Of a stretch of DNA of 64,000 nucleotides, positions 33,895-41,526 are shown piece by piece. This DNA comes from Nocardiopsis sp. FR4 (GTDB taxonomy: Bacteria; Actinomycetota; Actinomycetes; Streptosporangiales; Streptosporangiaceae). The stretch's first letter is position 1, and every line of letters starts with the position of its first letter. The DNA is taken from contig NZ_VWVV01000036.1 of NCBI RefSeq assembly GCF_009830945.1, forward strand, positions 1 to 64,000. Reading direction: 5' to 3'. Both the position numbers and the translations under genes were made by a program. The notes beneath the pieces were generated by a model. It had not been told where the DNA came from, searched no databases, and saw only the letters and a program-made list of their open reading frames with translations.

Positions 33895-35393
33895 ACGCCG
33901 CTCTCCTGCTTCTGTTGGTCGCGGTTCCGATTCTGGGGGCCGCGCTGCTCATCGTCGTGTCCTGGCCGGTGTGGCTGCGCCGGACCGTGCTGCTGGGCAC
34001 GTGCGCTGCGGCCCTGGTCGCGGGCCTGGCCCTGGCCGTGCTCACCCGGGACGGGCGGGTGTACGCGCACCAGGTGGGGCTGTGGCCCGGCGGTGTGGCC
34101 ATCCCGTTCGTGGCCGACGCCTTCAGCTCGCTGATGGTGGCCACCACGGCCCTGCTGATCCTGGTCTGCTCGGGGTTCGCCGTGGCCACGGGTGAGGCCG
34201 GGAGGCGGCTCTTCGCCCCGCTGGTCCTGGTGCTGGCGGCGGGGGTGTTCGGGGCGCTGCTCACCGGTGACCTGTTCAACCTGTTCGTGTTCGTGGAGGT
34301 CATGCTGCTGCCCGCCTACGGGCTGATGGCCCTCGCGGGCACGCCGCGCGGCCTGCGCGGCGGTCGGCTCCTGGTGGTGGTCAGCCTGCTGACCTCCTCG
34401 CTCCTGCTCGCCGGGGTGGCGCTGGTCTACGGTACGGCCGGAACGGTGCAGCTGGGCGAGCTGGCCGGGGCCGCCCGGGAGTCGCCGACGGTGGCGGCCG
34501 GTGCGGGCCTGGTGCTGCTGGCGCTGTGGGTCAAGGCCGCGGTGGTGCCGGTGCACGGTTGGTTGGTGCGCTCCTACACGGCGTGTTCGCCCGCGGTGAC
34601 GGCGCTGCTGTCGGGGCTGCACACCAAGGTCGCGATCTACGCCCTCTACCGGATCTACGCGGTGGTCTTCGACGGCCAGTCCTCGCTGTTGTGGGTGGGG
34701 TTGGCGGTCTTCACCGCGACCATGCTGGTCGGGGTGCTGGGTGCGGTGGGCGAGCACGGCACCCGTTCGATCCTGGTCTTCCACATGGTCAGCCAGATCG
34801 GCTACATCCTGGTCGGGGTCGCCCTGTTCAGCGAGCTGGGACTGATGGCGGGCATCTTCTACCTGGTGCACAACATGGTGGTGAAGGCGTCGCTGTTCCT
34901 GTCCACGGGGGCGGTGGAGTACGCCTACGGCACCGGGGAGCTGGACCGGCTGGGCGGGGTGGCCCGCCGGGATCCCCTGGTGGGCCTGGCGTTCCTGGGG
35001 GCGGCCCTGTCGCTGGCCGGGCTGCCGCCCTTCTCGGGGTTCGTGGCCAAGGCCGCCCTGGTCGCGGCGGCCCTGGAACAGGGGCAGTGGGTGGTGGCGG
35101 GGGTGGCTGTCGCGGTCAGCCTGCTCACCCTGATGTCGATGCTCAAGATCTGGGGCGGGGTGTTCTGGGGCGCGCCGCCCGAGAAGGAGGAGGAGCCCGG
35201 GGCCGGGGGCGCGGCCGTCGCGACGGCGCGGCGCGGCGGGGTGCGCACCGCCGTGCTGCTGCCCTCGCTGGTGCTGACCGCGGTGACGCTGGGCCTGGGC
35301 CTGGGCGCGGAGGTCCTGCTGGGATTGAGCGCGCAGGCGGCCGCCCAGCTCCTGGACACCTCCGCCTACGTCGGGGCGGTGACGGACTGGTGA
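33891..35393 (+). CDS. mrpD: Na+/H+ antiporter subunit D
   Basis: 500-residue ND2/ND4-like proton-channel subunit. FNLFVFVEVMLLPAYGLMAL carries the conserved membrane glutamate, LALWVKAAVVPVHGWLVRSY the key lysine, and YLVHNMVVKASLFLSTGAVE and PPFSGFVAKAALVAAAL are further family segments. About 14 helices. GTG start. Both ends overlap neighbours by 4 bases, so strict coupling of subunit synthesis is likely. Confidence 0.93.
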   Translation: MNAALLLLLVAVPILGAALLIVVSWPVWLRRTVLLGTCAAALVAGLALAVLTRDGRVYAHQVGLWPGGVAIPFVADAFSSLMVATTALLILVCSGFAVATGEAGRRLFAPLVLVLAAGVFGALLTGDLFNLFVFVEVMLLPAYGLMALAGTPRGLRGGRLLVVVSLLTSSLLLAGVALVYGTAGTVQLGELAGAARESPTVAAGAGLVLLALWVKAAVVPVHGWLVRSYTACSPAVTALLSGLHTKVAIYALYRIYAVVFDGQSSLLWVGLAVFTATMLVGVLGAVGEHGTRSILVFHMVSQIGYILVGVALFSELGLMAGIFYLVHNMVVKASLFLSTGAVEYAYGTGELDRLGGVARRDPLVGLAFLGAALSLAGLPPFSGFVAKAALVAAALEQGQWVVAGVAVAVSLLTLMSMLKIWGGVFWGAPPEKEEEPGAGGAAVATARRGGVRTAVLLPSLVLTAVTLGLGLGAEVLLGLSAQAAAQLLDTSAYVGAVTDW

Positions 35394-35767
35394 TCGTGCG
35401 CAGAATCGTCCACGCGCTGGGGCTGCCCTCCGCCTTCGGAGCGCGGGTGGTGGCCGCCTCGGCCCGTCTGGCCTGGGACGTGCTCACCCCCGGGAGCGCG
35501 TCGGTGCCGGCCTTCGTCCGGGTGCCGTTGCGGTGCCGCAGCGAGTTGGAGGTGACCGCGATCGCGAACATGGTCACCCTGACCCCGGGGACGGTGACCG
35601 TGGCGATCCGGATGGATCCGCCCACGTTGTGGGTGTACGGGATGTACGCGTCCGATGAGGCGGAGCTGCGGGAGGGGGTCCGCGCGATGGAGGACCGGCT
35701 GCTGGCCGTGACGCGTGCGGACGGTGCTCCGGCGCGGCCCGGGAACGGGGAGGGGAGGCGGCGGTGA
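35390..35767 (+). CDS. mrpE: Na+/H+ antiporter subunit E
   Basis: 125 residues. The typical MnhE middle is present: PLRCRSELEVTAIANMVTLT, then PGTVTVAI and LWVYGMYA. The N-terminal part is shorter and less hydrophobic than in many MnhE proteins, which normally start with two more helices (about 160 residues). This is therefore a compact form. GTG start at 35390 overlapping mrpD. Confidence 0.88.
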   Translation: MIVRRIVHALGLPSAFGARVVAASARLAWDVLTPGSASVPAFVRVPLRCRSELEVTAIANMVTLTPGTVTVAIRMDPPTLWVYGMYASDEAELREGVRAMEDRLLAVTRADGAPARPGNGEGRRR

Positions 35768-36021
35768 ACCCGCTCGACGTGGCCCTGGTGCTGCTCGTGG
35801 CCTCGATGGTGGCGGCCACCTACCGGGTTCTGAGGGGGCCGGGCAAGGCCGACCGGGGAGCGGGCGCCGACGTGGTGTTCTTCGGTTTCGTCAGTGTGGT
35901 GATCGTTCTGGGGCTCCGGTTGGAGACCGAGTTGGTGGTGGACATCGTGCTGGTGAGCACTCTGGTGGGTTTCCTGGCGGCCCTGTCACTGGCCCGGTTG
36001 GTGTCGGGGGGCAAGCGGTGA
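35764..36021 (+). CDS. mrpF: Na+/H+ antiporter subunit F
   Basis: 85-residue three-helix subunit: LDVALVLLVASMVAATYRVL, RGPGKADRGAGADVVFF and the long helices VSVVIVLGLRLETELVVDIV and LVSTLVGFLAALSLARLV. GPxxxDRxxAxD is the MnhF hallmark. GTG start overlaps mrpE and the stop overlaps mrpG. Confidence 0.92.
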   Translation: MNPLDVALVLLVASMVAATYRVLRGPGKADRGAGADVVFFGFVSVVIVLGLRLETELVVDIVLVSTLVGFLAALSLARLVSGGKR

Positions 36022-36374
36022 ACACGGTTGTGGAGGTGCTCAGCACTGCCTGTGTGGTGGCGGGCGCGCTCGTCTTCTCGGTGGGGGCGCTGGGGCTGCT
36101 GCGGCTGCGGGACTTCTACGCCCGACTGAACGGGATCGCGGTCTCGGCGGGTCTGGGTACGGCCCTGCCGCTGCTGGGTCTGCTGTTGCGTTTTCCTTCG
36201 GTGGAGAACGCACTGAAGATCGGCTTGGCCCTGGTGGTGCAGTTGGCCACGGCCGCGGTGGGTGGCACCGCGCTGGCCCGCGCGGGGTACCTCGCCGGGA
36301 CCCCGGCCGCGTCGGAGACCCGGCGCGACGCGTTGGCGGAGGCCTCCGGCGAGGAGGGGGACGGCGCGGGCTGA
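36018..36374 (+). CDS. mrpG: Na+/H+ antiporter subunit G
   Basis: 118 residues with the MnhG signature GALGLLRLRDFYARLNGIAV and three helices. The C-terminal tail (SETRRDALAEASGEEG) is hydrophilic. It closes the six-gene operon. The next gene follows after 96 bases on the same strand and may or may not share the transcript. Confidence 0.92.
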   Translation: MNTVVEVLSTACVVAGALVFSVGALGLLRLRDFYARLNGIAVSAGLGTALPLLGLLLRFPSVENALKIGLALVVQLATAAVGGTALARAGYLAGTPAASETRRDALAEASGEEGDGAG

Positions 36375-36470
36375 GCGGGGGCGGGTTGGCTCCGCGGGCG
36401 AGGGGGAGCAGACTCGGAACCGTCGCGCGCCCGCGACCGCGTTCGCTCCCCGTCGCCCGAGGATGTGTCC

Positions 36471-37325
36471 ATGGCCGAGCAGGTCGTCACCGTGGAGGAC
36501 CTGAGGGTCCGTTACCCGGGCAGCGCCGAGCCCGCCGTGGAGGGGATGAGCTTCTCGGTCGCCCGGGGCGAGGTCTTCGGGTTCCTGGGCCCCACCGGGG
36601 CGGGCAAGTCCACGACCCAGAGGGTGCTGACCCGCCTGCTGCGCCGTTACCAGGGTCGGGTGGGCGTACTGGGGCGGCCGCTGGAGCGGTGGGGGCCGGA
36701 CTACTTCGAGCGGGTGGGGGTGGGCTTCGAGCTGCCCGCGGGGTTCGGCAGGCTCACCGCCCGGGAGAACCTGGCGGCCTTCGCCTCGCTCTACCGCGGT
36801 CCGGTCCGGGACCCGGACGAACTGTTGGCCCGGGTGGATCTGGCCGACGCCGCCGACCGCCGGGTGGAGGAGCTGTCCAAGGGGATGAGGATGCGGCTGA
36901 ACCTGGCGCGCGCCCTGGTCAACCGGCCCGACCTGTTGTTCCTGGACGAGCCCACGAGCGGGCAGGACCCGGTGCGGGCCGCGCTGCTGCGCGGGGTCGT
37001 GCGCGAGGCGGCCGACGCGGGTGCCACCGTGTTCCTCACCACGCACGACATGGCCACCGCCGACGACCTGTGCGACCGGGTGGCCTTCGTCGTGCGGGGG
37101 CGCATCGCGGCCGTGGACACCCCGCGCGGGTTCCGGCTCGGGCACGGGCGGCCCGGGCTGGTGGCGGAGGTGCGGGGCCAGGGCGGGCGGGAGTTCCCGA
37201 TGGAGGCCCTGGCCGAGGGCGGTGAGCTCCAGCGGTTGGTGGCGCGAGGTGAGGTGGAGACCCTGCACACCCGTGAGGCGACACTGGACGAGGTCTTCGC
37301 GGCCGTGACCCGGGAGCGGTTGTGA
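36471..37325 (+). CDS. ABC exporter ATP-binding protein (drug/fluoroquinolone-export-like)
   Basis: 284-residue ATPase. Walker A GPTGAGKST, Q-loop near GVGFELPAGFGRLTARENLA, signature LSKGMRMRLNLARAL, Walker B LLFLDEPTSGQD, and H-loop TTHD. The C-terminal extension (REATLDEVFAAVTRERL) is that of the DrrA/Rv2688c-like export group. ATG 36471 has GAGGA 7 bases upstream, and GTG 36465 is an alternative. The stop overlaps the permease start. Substrate unknown. Confidence 0.88.
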   Translation: MAEQVVTVEDLRVRYPGSAEPAVEGMSFSVARGEVFGFLGPTGAGKSTTQRVLTRLLRRYQGRVGVLGRPLERWGPDYFERVGVGFELPAGFGRLTARENLAAFASLYRGPVRDPDELLARVDLADAADRRVEELSKGMRMRLNLARALVNRPDLLFLDEPTSGQDPVRAALLRGVVREAADAGATVFLTTHDMATADDLCDRVAFVVRGRIAAVDTPRGFRLGHGRPGLVAEVRGQGGREFPMEALAEGGELQRLVARGEVETLHTREATLDEVFAAVTRERL

Positions 37326-38827
37326 GGCGGCTGCGGGCGGCCGCCGCGCTGGAGTGGCGGGTGCAGTGGCGGTACGGGGTGGTGGGGGTGGCCGCGGCCC
37401 TGGGCGGGGTGTGGACCGTGGTGCTGCTCGCGGTCCCTGCCGGGGCGGCCCGGGTGGCGGCGCCCTACCTGCTCTTCCTGGACACCGCGGGGTTCGGGGC
37501 GCTGTTCGTGGTGGCCCTGCTGCTGTTCGAGCGGACCGAGGGGGCGCGCCAGGCGCTGGCGGCCACTCCGCTGCGGGGCGCGGAGGCGGTCGCGGTCAAG
37601 GCGGCGGTGCTCACCGCTCTGGCGGTGCTGGCCGCCGTGCCGATGGTGGTCGCGGCCGTGCGGGGGCGGATCCCCGAGGTGCCGTGGGCTCTGGCGGCGG
37701 CGTTGCCCGGGGTGGCGCTGACCTCCCTGGTGCTGCTCACGGCGTGCCTGGTGGTCGGGGCGCGGGCCCGGGACCTGTCGGGGTTCCTGTTGGCGGTGCC
37801 GCTGGCCGCTGTCCCGCTCATCACGGTGCCGCTGCTGTACGTGTCGGGGGTCGCGGCGCATCCGCTGGCCTACCTGGTGCCGACCACGGTGGGGGCGGAG
37901 CTGGTGCGGTGGGGGGTGGGCGGGGGTCCGGGGCCCGGTCCGGCGGTCCTGGTCGCGGGGGCGGTCTACTGCGCGCTCTGGGTGGGCGGTGGGATCGCGG
38001 CGGCCGGTCGCCGGGCCGAGCGGGGCGGGCGGGCCGGGTCCGGGCGGCGTTCCCGGGCCCGGCGGGGAGTCGGCGGCCGGGGAGGGCTGCCCGCGGTGGT
38101 GCGGTTCGTCCGGGTCGACCTGCGGGGTGTCGGCCGGGGTCAGTCGCTGGTGGTGATGCTCCTGGCGCCGGTACTGCTGGCCGTGCTCCTTCGCCTGGCG
38201 TTCCCGCCGGTGGCGGAGTTCCTGCGGGCGGCGTACGGCTTCGAGCCGGAGCCGCACGCCCCGGTCCTGCTGGCCGCGCTGGTGCTGTTGCACGTGCCCC
38301 TGATGTTCGGGGTGGTGGGCGGGCTGCGCGCGGTGGAGGACCGGGACGAGGGGGTGCTGCTCGTGCTGCGGGTCTCCCCGCTCTCGCTGCGCTCCTACGC
38401 CGCCTATCGTCTGGCGGCCGTCACCGCGGCCTCGGCGGTGGGGCTGGCCGTGGCGCTGCCGCTGAGCGGCCTGATGGTGTCGGGGTGGTCGTGGTCGGTG
38501 GTCCCGGCCCTGGTGCTGGCGGCTCCGCAGGCGGCCGTGCTGCTGGCCGCGATGACCGCGTGGGCGGCCAACAAGGTGGAGGCCCTGGTCGTGATGAAGG
38601 CCGTCGGTGCGGTGATGACGCTGGTTCCGGTGGCGCTGTGGGCGCTGCCGGGGCCCTGGGGGCTGTTGTTGCTGGTGCTCCCCCCGGCCTGGCCGGTGCT
38701 GGTCCTGCCGGGGTACGACGCCGGTCCGCTGGGCCCGTGGGGGTGTCTGGTGGGAGGAGCGGTGGTCACGGGTGTGGTGCTGGTCCTGTTGCTGCGGCGC
38801 ACCCGGCGGGCCCTCGACGCGGTCTGA
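37322..38827 (+). CDS. ABC exporter permease, tandem fusion of two six-helix halves
   Basis: 501 residues made of two similar halves. The first (1 to about 230) begins RRLRAAAALEWRVQWRYGVV. An Arg/Gly-rich linker (about 230-260) follows, then a second half beginning VRFVRVDLRGVGRGQSLVVM. In the Mycobacterium fluoroquinolone exporter (Rv2686c-Rv2688c) two separate permeases of about 250 residues pair with one ATPase. Here they appear joined in one chain. GTG start, 4-base overlap with the ATPase gene. The gene ends just before a 54-bp perfect palindrome. Confidence 0.8.
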   Translation: MRRLRAAAALEWRVQWRYGVVGVAAALGGVWTVVLLAVPAGAARVAAPYLLFLDTAGFGALFVVALLLFERTEGARQALAATPLRGAEAVAVKAAVLTALAVLAAVPMVVAAVRGRIPEVPWALAAALPGVALTSLVLLTACLVVGARARDLSGFLLAVPLAAVPLITVPLLYVSGVAAHPLAYLVPTTVGAELVRWGVGGGPGPGPAVLVAGAVYCALWVGGGIAAAGRRAERGGRAGSGRRSRARRGVGGRGGLPAVVRFVRVDLRGVGRGQSLVVMLLAPVLLAVLLRLAFPPVAEFLRAAYGFEPEPHAPVLLAALVLLHVPLMFGVVGGLRAVEDRDEGVLLVLRVSPLSLRSYAAYRLAAVTAASAVGLAVALPLSGLMVSGWSWSVVPALVLAAPQAAVLLAAMTAWAANKVEALVVMKAVGAVMTLVPVALWALPGPWGLLLLVLPPAWPVLVLPGYDAGPLGPWGCLVGGAVVTGVVLVLLLRRTRRALDAV

Positions 38828-38867
38828 GCGGGCCGATACGCCTCTTCGGTCTGCCGTCTGACCTGCT

Positions 38868-38921
38868 GGTCCTGTACCTGTGGCGAGTTCGGGCGCCCGA
38901 ACTCGCCACAGGTACAGGACC
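38868..38921. terminator. Perfect 54-bp palindrome, probable bidirectional terminator
   Basis: Bases 38868-38894 and 38895-38921 are exact reverse complements (27+27) with no spacer. The centre is GGGCGCCC. It sits between the convergent permease and GT1 genes (41 and 27 bases from their stops). The size and perfection exceed every other hairpin in the window. Confidence 0.75.
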
Positions 38922-38947
38922 GCGGTGCAGGGGGCGGGTTCGGCGGC

Positions 38948-40234
38948 CTAGGCGCGGTCGCGCCGGGAGGCCGCCACCTCCTCCAGCAGGCGCACCGCCG
39001 TGCCCACGCCGTCCTCGGCCCGGACCCGCTCGCCCAGGACTCCGGCGCGCTCGGCCGTGGCCGGTTCCCGGGCGAGGACCAGGGCCCGGGTGAGGGCGTC
39101 CTCGGTCAGGCGCTGGCCGCGCAGCGGGGCGGGGGCGGCCCCGGCGGCGTGGACCCGCGCGGCCCAGAAGGGCTGGTCGCCCCAGAAGGGGCACACGACC
39201 TGGGGGCGTCCGGCGGCGAGGGCGGCCCCGGTGGTTCCGGCGCCGCCGTGGTGCACGACGGCGGAGCAGCGGGGGAAGAGCCGCTCGTGCGGGGCCCGGT
39301 CGATGGACAGCACCCCGGCCCCGCCCGCCTCCGCGGCGATGCCGCCCCAGCCGGAGGCGACGACGGCGCGCACGCCCGCCCGGCGTACGGCGGAGGCCAC
39401 CATGCGCCCGGTGGCGGCGGGGTCGGCGGTGGGCAGGCTGCTGAAGCCGACGAACACCGGGGGTGCGCCGTCGCCGAGGAAGGCGTCGAGTTCGGGGGAG
39501 GGCCGCCAGTCGCGGTCCGGCGGCACGAACCAGAAGCCGGTGGTGTGCACGTGCGGCGGGTACGCGGCCGTGTCCGGCAGCAGGTGGCGGCTGAAGGCCT
39601 GCAGGACGGTGGAGGGGGTGCCGTCGGTCTGGCGTAGGGGGTCGTGGGAGCCGGGGCGCGCGGGCAGGCCGAGGCGGTCGCGGCGCAGTTCCTCGGCGAC
39701 CGAGCGCTGGCCGCGCAGGGTCAGGGCTACCAGCCGGTAGCTCAGCGGGTTGAGGGCCCCGGGCAGCCACCCGGGCCAGGGCAGGCCGGGGGCGGGGAAG
39801 GCGCGGGTGGGCACCCAGGAGGGCTGGAGCGCGACGGGTACCGCGGGTACGCCCAGGCGTTCGGCGATGTGCCCTCCCGGCATGCCGGGGACGTGCACGA
39901 CCACGTCGGCCTCCTCGTCGGCGGTGGCGGCCGTGTCGCGGTAGACCCGCCGCATGAGCGGGGTGATCCTGCGCAGGAGGGTGACGGCGTGGGCGGCGCC
40001 GCGCGGTCCGCGCAGGCCGGTGTCGCGGACGCCGCTGAGTTCGGGGTCGCCCATGAGGGTGTTGGGGCCGTCGTCCACCGGGCGGTAGGCGACGCCCTGT
40101 TCGGCGGCGAGCGGGGCGCAGGCCCGTGGCCCGGCGACGGTGCTGGTGTGTCCGGCCGCTTCCAGGCCCCGGGCCAGGGCCAGGAAGGGTTGGACGTCGC
40201 CGCGGGTGCCGTGGGTCAGCAGGAGGGCGTGCAC
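38948..40234 (-). CDS. Glycosyltransferase family 1, sterol glucosyltransferase (UGT80)-like
   Basis: 428 residues. The N-terminal HALLLTHGTRGDVQPFLALA is typical of GT1 enzymes acting on lipids and natural products (N-terminal domain of UGT80/GT28 type). The donor-binding VVHHGGAGTTGAALAAGRPQ with VVCPFWGDQPFWAARV matches sterol 3-beta-glucosyltransferase-like enzymes. It would attach a hexose to a hydrophobic acceptor, such as an antibiotic or hopanoid/sterol-like lipid. The start overlaps the end of the upstream TetR gene by 19 bases, so the two form one operon. Confidence 0.87.
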   Translation of the reverse strand: MHALLLTHGTRGDVQPFLALARGLEAAGHTSTVAGPRACAPLAAEQGVAYRPVDDGPNTLMGDPELSGVRDTGLRGPRGAAHAVTLLRRITPLMRRVYRDTAATADEEADVVVHVPGMPGGHIAERLGVPAVPVALQPSWVPTRAFPAPGLPWPGWLPGALNPLSYRLVALTLRGQRSVAEELRRDRLGLPARPGSHDPLRQTDGTPSTVLQAFSRHLLPDTAAYPPHVHTTGFWFVPPDRDWRPSPELDAFLGDGAPPVFVGFSSLPTADPAATGRMVASAVRRAGVRAVVASGWGGIAAEAGGAGVLSIDRAPHERLFPRCSAVVHHGGAGTTGAALAAGRPQVVCPFWGDQPFWAARVHAAGAAPAPLRGQRLTEDALTRALVLAREPATAERAGVLGERVRAEDGVGTAVRLLEEVAASRRDRA

Positions 40235-40854
40235 GCTGGTGGTTCCTCTCGGGTGGTCAGACCCGCGGCGACGATGTCGATGAGCAGGTCGACGGTGGCG
40301 TGGTAGTGCTCGGGTGCGGCCAGGCGGGCGGCGTTCACGGGCAGGAGCAGTACGGCCTGCAGGACGCCGATGATCGCGGCGGGGTGGGCCGGTACCAGGT
40401 CCCCGTTCTCGCGTCCGGCCTCGACGAACGCGGCCAGGGCGTTGGCGGGGTTGTCGGGGAAGGCGGCCACGCGGGCGGCGTCGGTCCTGCGCATGACCGC
40501 GTCCATCTCCTCGGGGTGGGTGGTGAGCCGCGCGTAGAGGGGGTTGGCGGTGAGCTCCTCCAGGGTGGCGCGCAGAAAGCGCCGCAGTCCCTCGCGTACG
40601 TCGTCGGTGCTGGTGAGGGCCTCGTCGATGACGCGCCTCTTGACCGCGGCCATCTGCCGCAGCATCAGTTCCAGGTAGAGCGCCTCCTTGGAGTCGAAGA
40701 AGGCGTAGAAGCTGCTCTTGGCGATTCCGGCGGGCGCCACGAGCTCCTCCAGGGAGGTCTTGCGCAGACCCCGGGTGGTGAACAGGGCGCGGCCCGACTC
40801 CAGCAGCAGTTCGGTGATGCGCTCCTTCTCCTGCGCGGAGAACGCGGGTGGCAT
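40216..40854 (-). CDS. TetR family transcriptional regulator
   Basis: 212 residues. N-terminal helix-turn-helix ERITELLLESGRALFTTRGL, then TSLEELVAPAGIAKSSFYAF with the FFDSKEALYLEL cap. It is co-transcribed with the GT1 gene (19-base overlap) and 29 bases downstream of the small membrane protein gene, so all three may form one unit. The ligand-binding domain gives no hint of the effector. Confidence 0.9.
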   Translation of the reverse strand: MPPAFSAQEKERITELLLESGRALFTTRGLRKTSLEELVAPAGIAKSSFYAFFDSKEALYLELMLRQMAAVKRRVIDEALTSTDDVREGLRRFLRATLEELTANPLYARLTTHPEEMDAVMRRTDAARVAAFPDNPANALAAFVEAGRENGDLVPAHPAAIIGVLQAVLLLPVNAARLAAPEHYHATVDLLIDIVAAGLTTREEPPACTPSC

Positions 40855-40883
40855 GGTCTTCCTCCTCGGCGGGTGGTGTCCGG

Positions 40884-41429
40884 TCACCGGGCGGCGGCCG
40901 GGGCGCGCTCCCGGTCCGTGTCGCGGCGGCCGGTCAGGGACAGGGGGAGCGAACGCCAGCGTGCCACGGCGACCACGACCGCGGTCATCACCGCCATGGC
41001 CAGGCCGAGGGGGAGCAGGGTGGCCAGTCCGTCGGAGCCGGAGTTGGCGACAGTCCAGGCGATCTTCAGGGCCAGACCGCCGTTGACGACGACCAGCCCC
41101 CAGCCCAGGGAGCGGTACCAGAACGCGGCGCACAGCGAGCCGATCAGGGCGGGGATCAGGGGCAGGGTGGCCCAGGTGACCCAGGTGGGGTCGGTGAACA
41201 GCTCCTTCTCCATCTCCAGGACCGCGGCCATGGCCGGGTCGGTCTCCTCGGGGGCGGGGAACCAGAAGAAGCTGGTCAGCATGGCCACGATGGTCAGGGC
41301 CAGCGCCAGAGGTCTGCGCGTCCAGCAGAAGTAGGCGATGGGTAGGAAGAACAGCGGGCGGACGTACCAGCTCAGCGGGTTGAGGTGGCGCGGCCAGGCC
41401 CAGGTGAGGAAGTCGGTGAGCAGGTCCAT
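40884..41429 (-). CDS. Membrane protein of unknown function
   Basis: 181 residues with about five hydrophobic segments (YVRPLFFLPIAYFCW, ALALTIVAMLTSFFWF, TWATLPLIPALIGSLCAAFW, GWGLVVVNGGLALKIAWTV, ATLLPLGLAMAVMTAVVVAV). The N-terminus MDLLTDFLTWAWPRHLNPLS and the acidic loop PAPEETDPAMAAVLEMEKEL recall small conserved actinobacterial membrane proteins. I cannot name the family. ATG at 41429 has AAGGAGC 5 bases upstream. An AT-rich region with an 8-bp inverted repeat lies directly in front. Confidence 0.72.
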   Translation of the reverse strand: MDLLTDFLTWAWPRHLNPLSWYVRPLFFLPIAYFCWTRRPLALALTIVAMLTSFFWFPAPEETDPAMAAVLEMEKELFTDPTWVTWATLPLIPALIGSLCAAFWYRSLGWGLVVVNGGLALKIAWTVANSGSDGLATLLPLGLAMAVMTAVVVAVARWRSLPLSLTGRRDTDRERAPAAAR

Positions 41430-41448
41430 GGGGGCTCCTTCGCGAGTA

Positions 41449-41488
41449 CCTTGAAACATAAAAACACTTTGGACTTTTGTTTTCAAGG
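41449..41488. promoter_or_regulatory. AT-rich promoter region with inverted repeat
   Basis: CCTTGAAA (41449-41456) and TTTCAAGG (41481-41488) flank 24 bases of unusually AT-rich sequence (CATAAAAACACTTTGG, CTTTTG). This is the promoter of the membrane protein/TetR/GT1 unit and a candidate operator for its TetR. Confidence 0.5.
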
Positions 41489-41526
41489 GAGGGGCGCCAG
41501 CGACCCGGGGAGCGGGGGGTGCGGGT

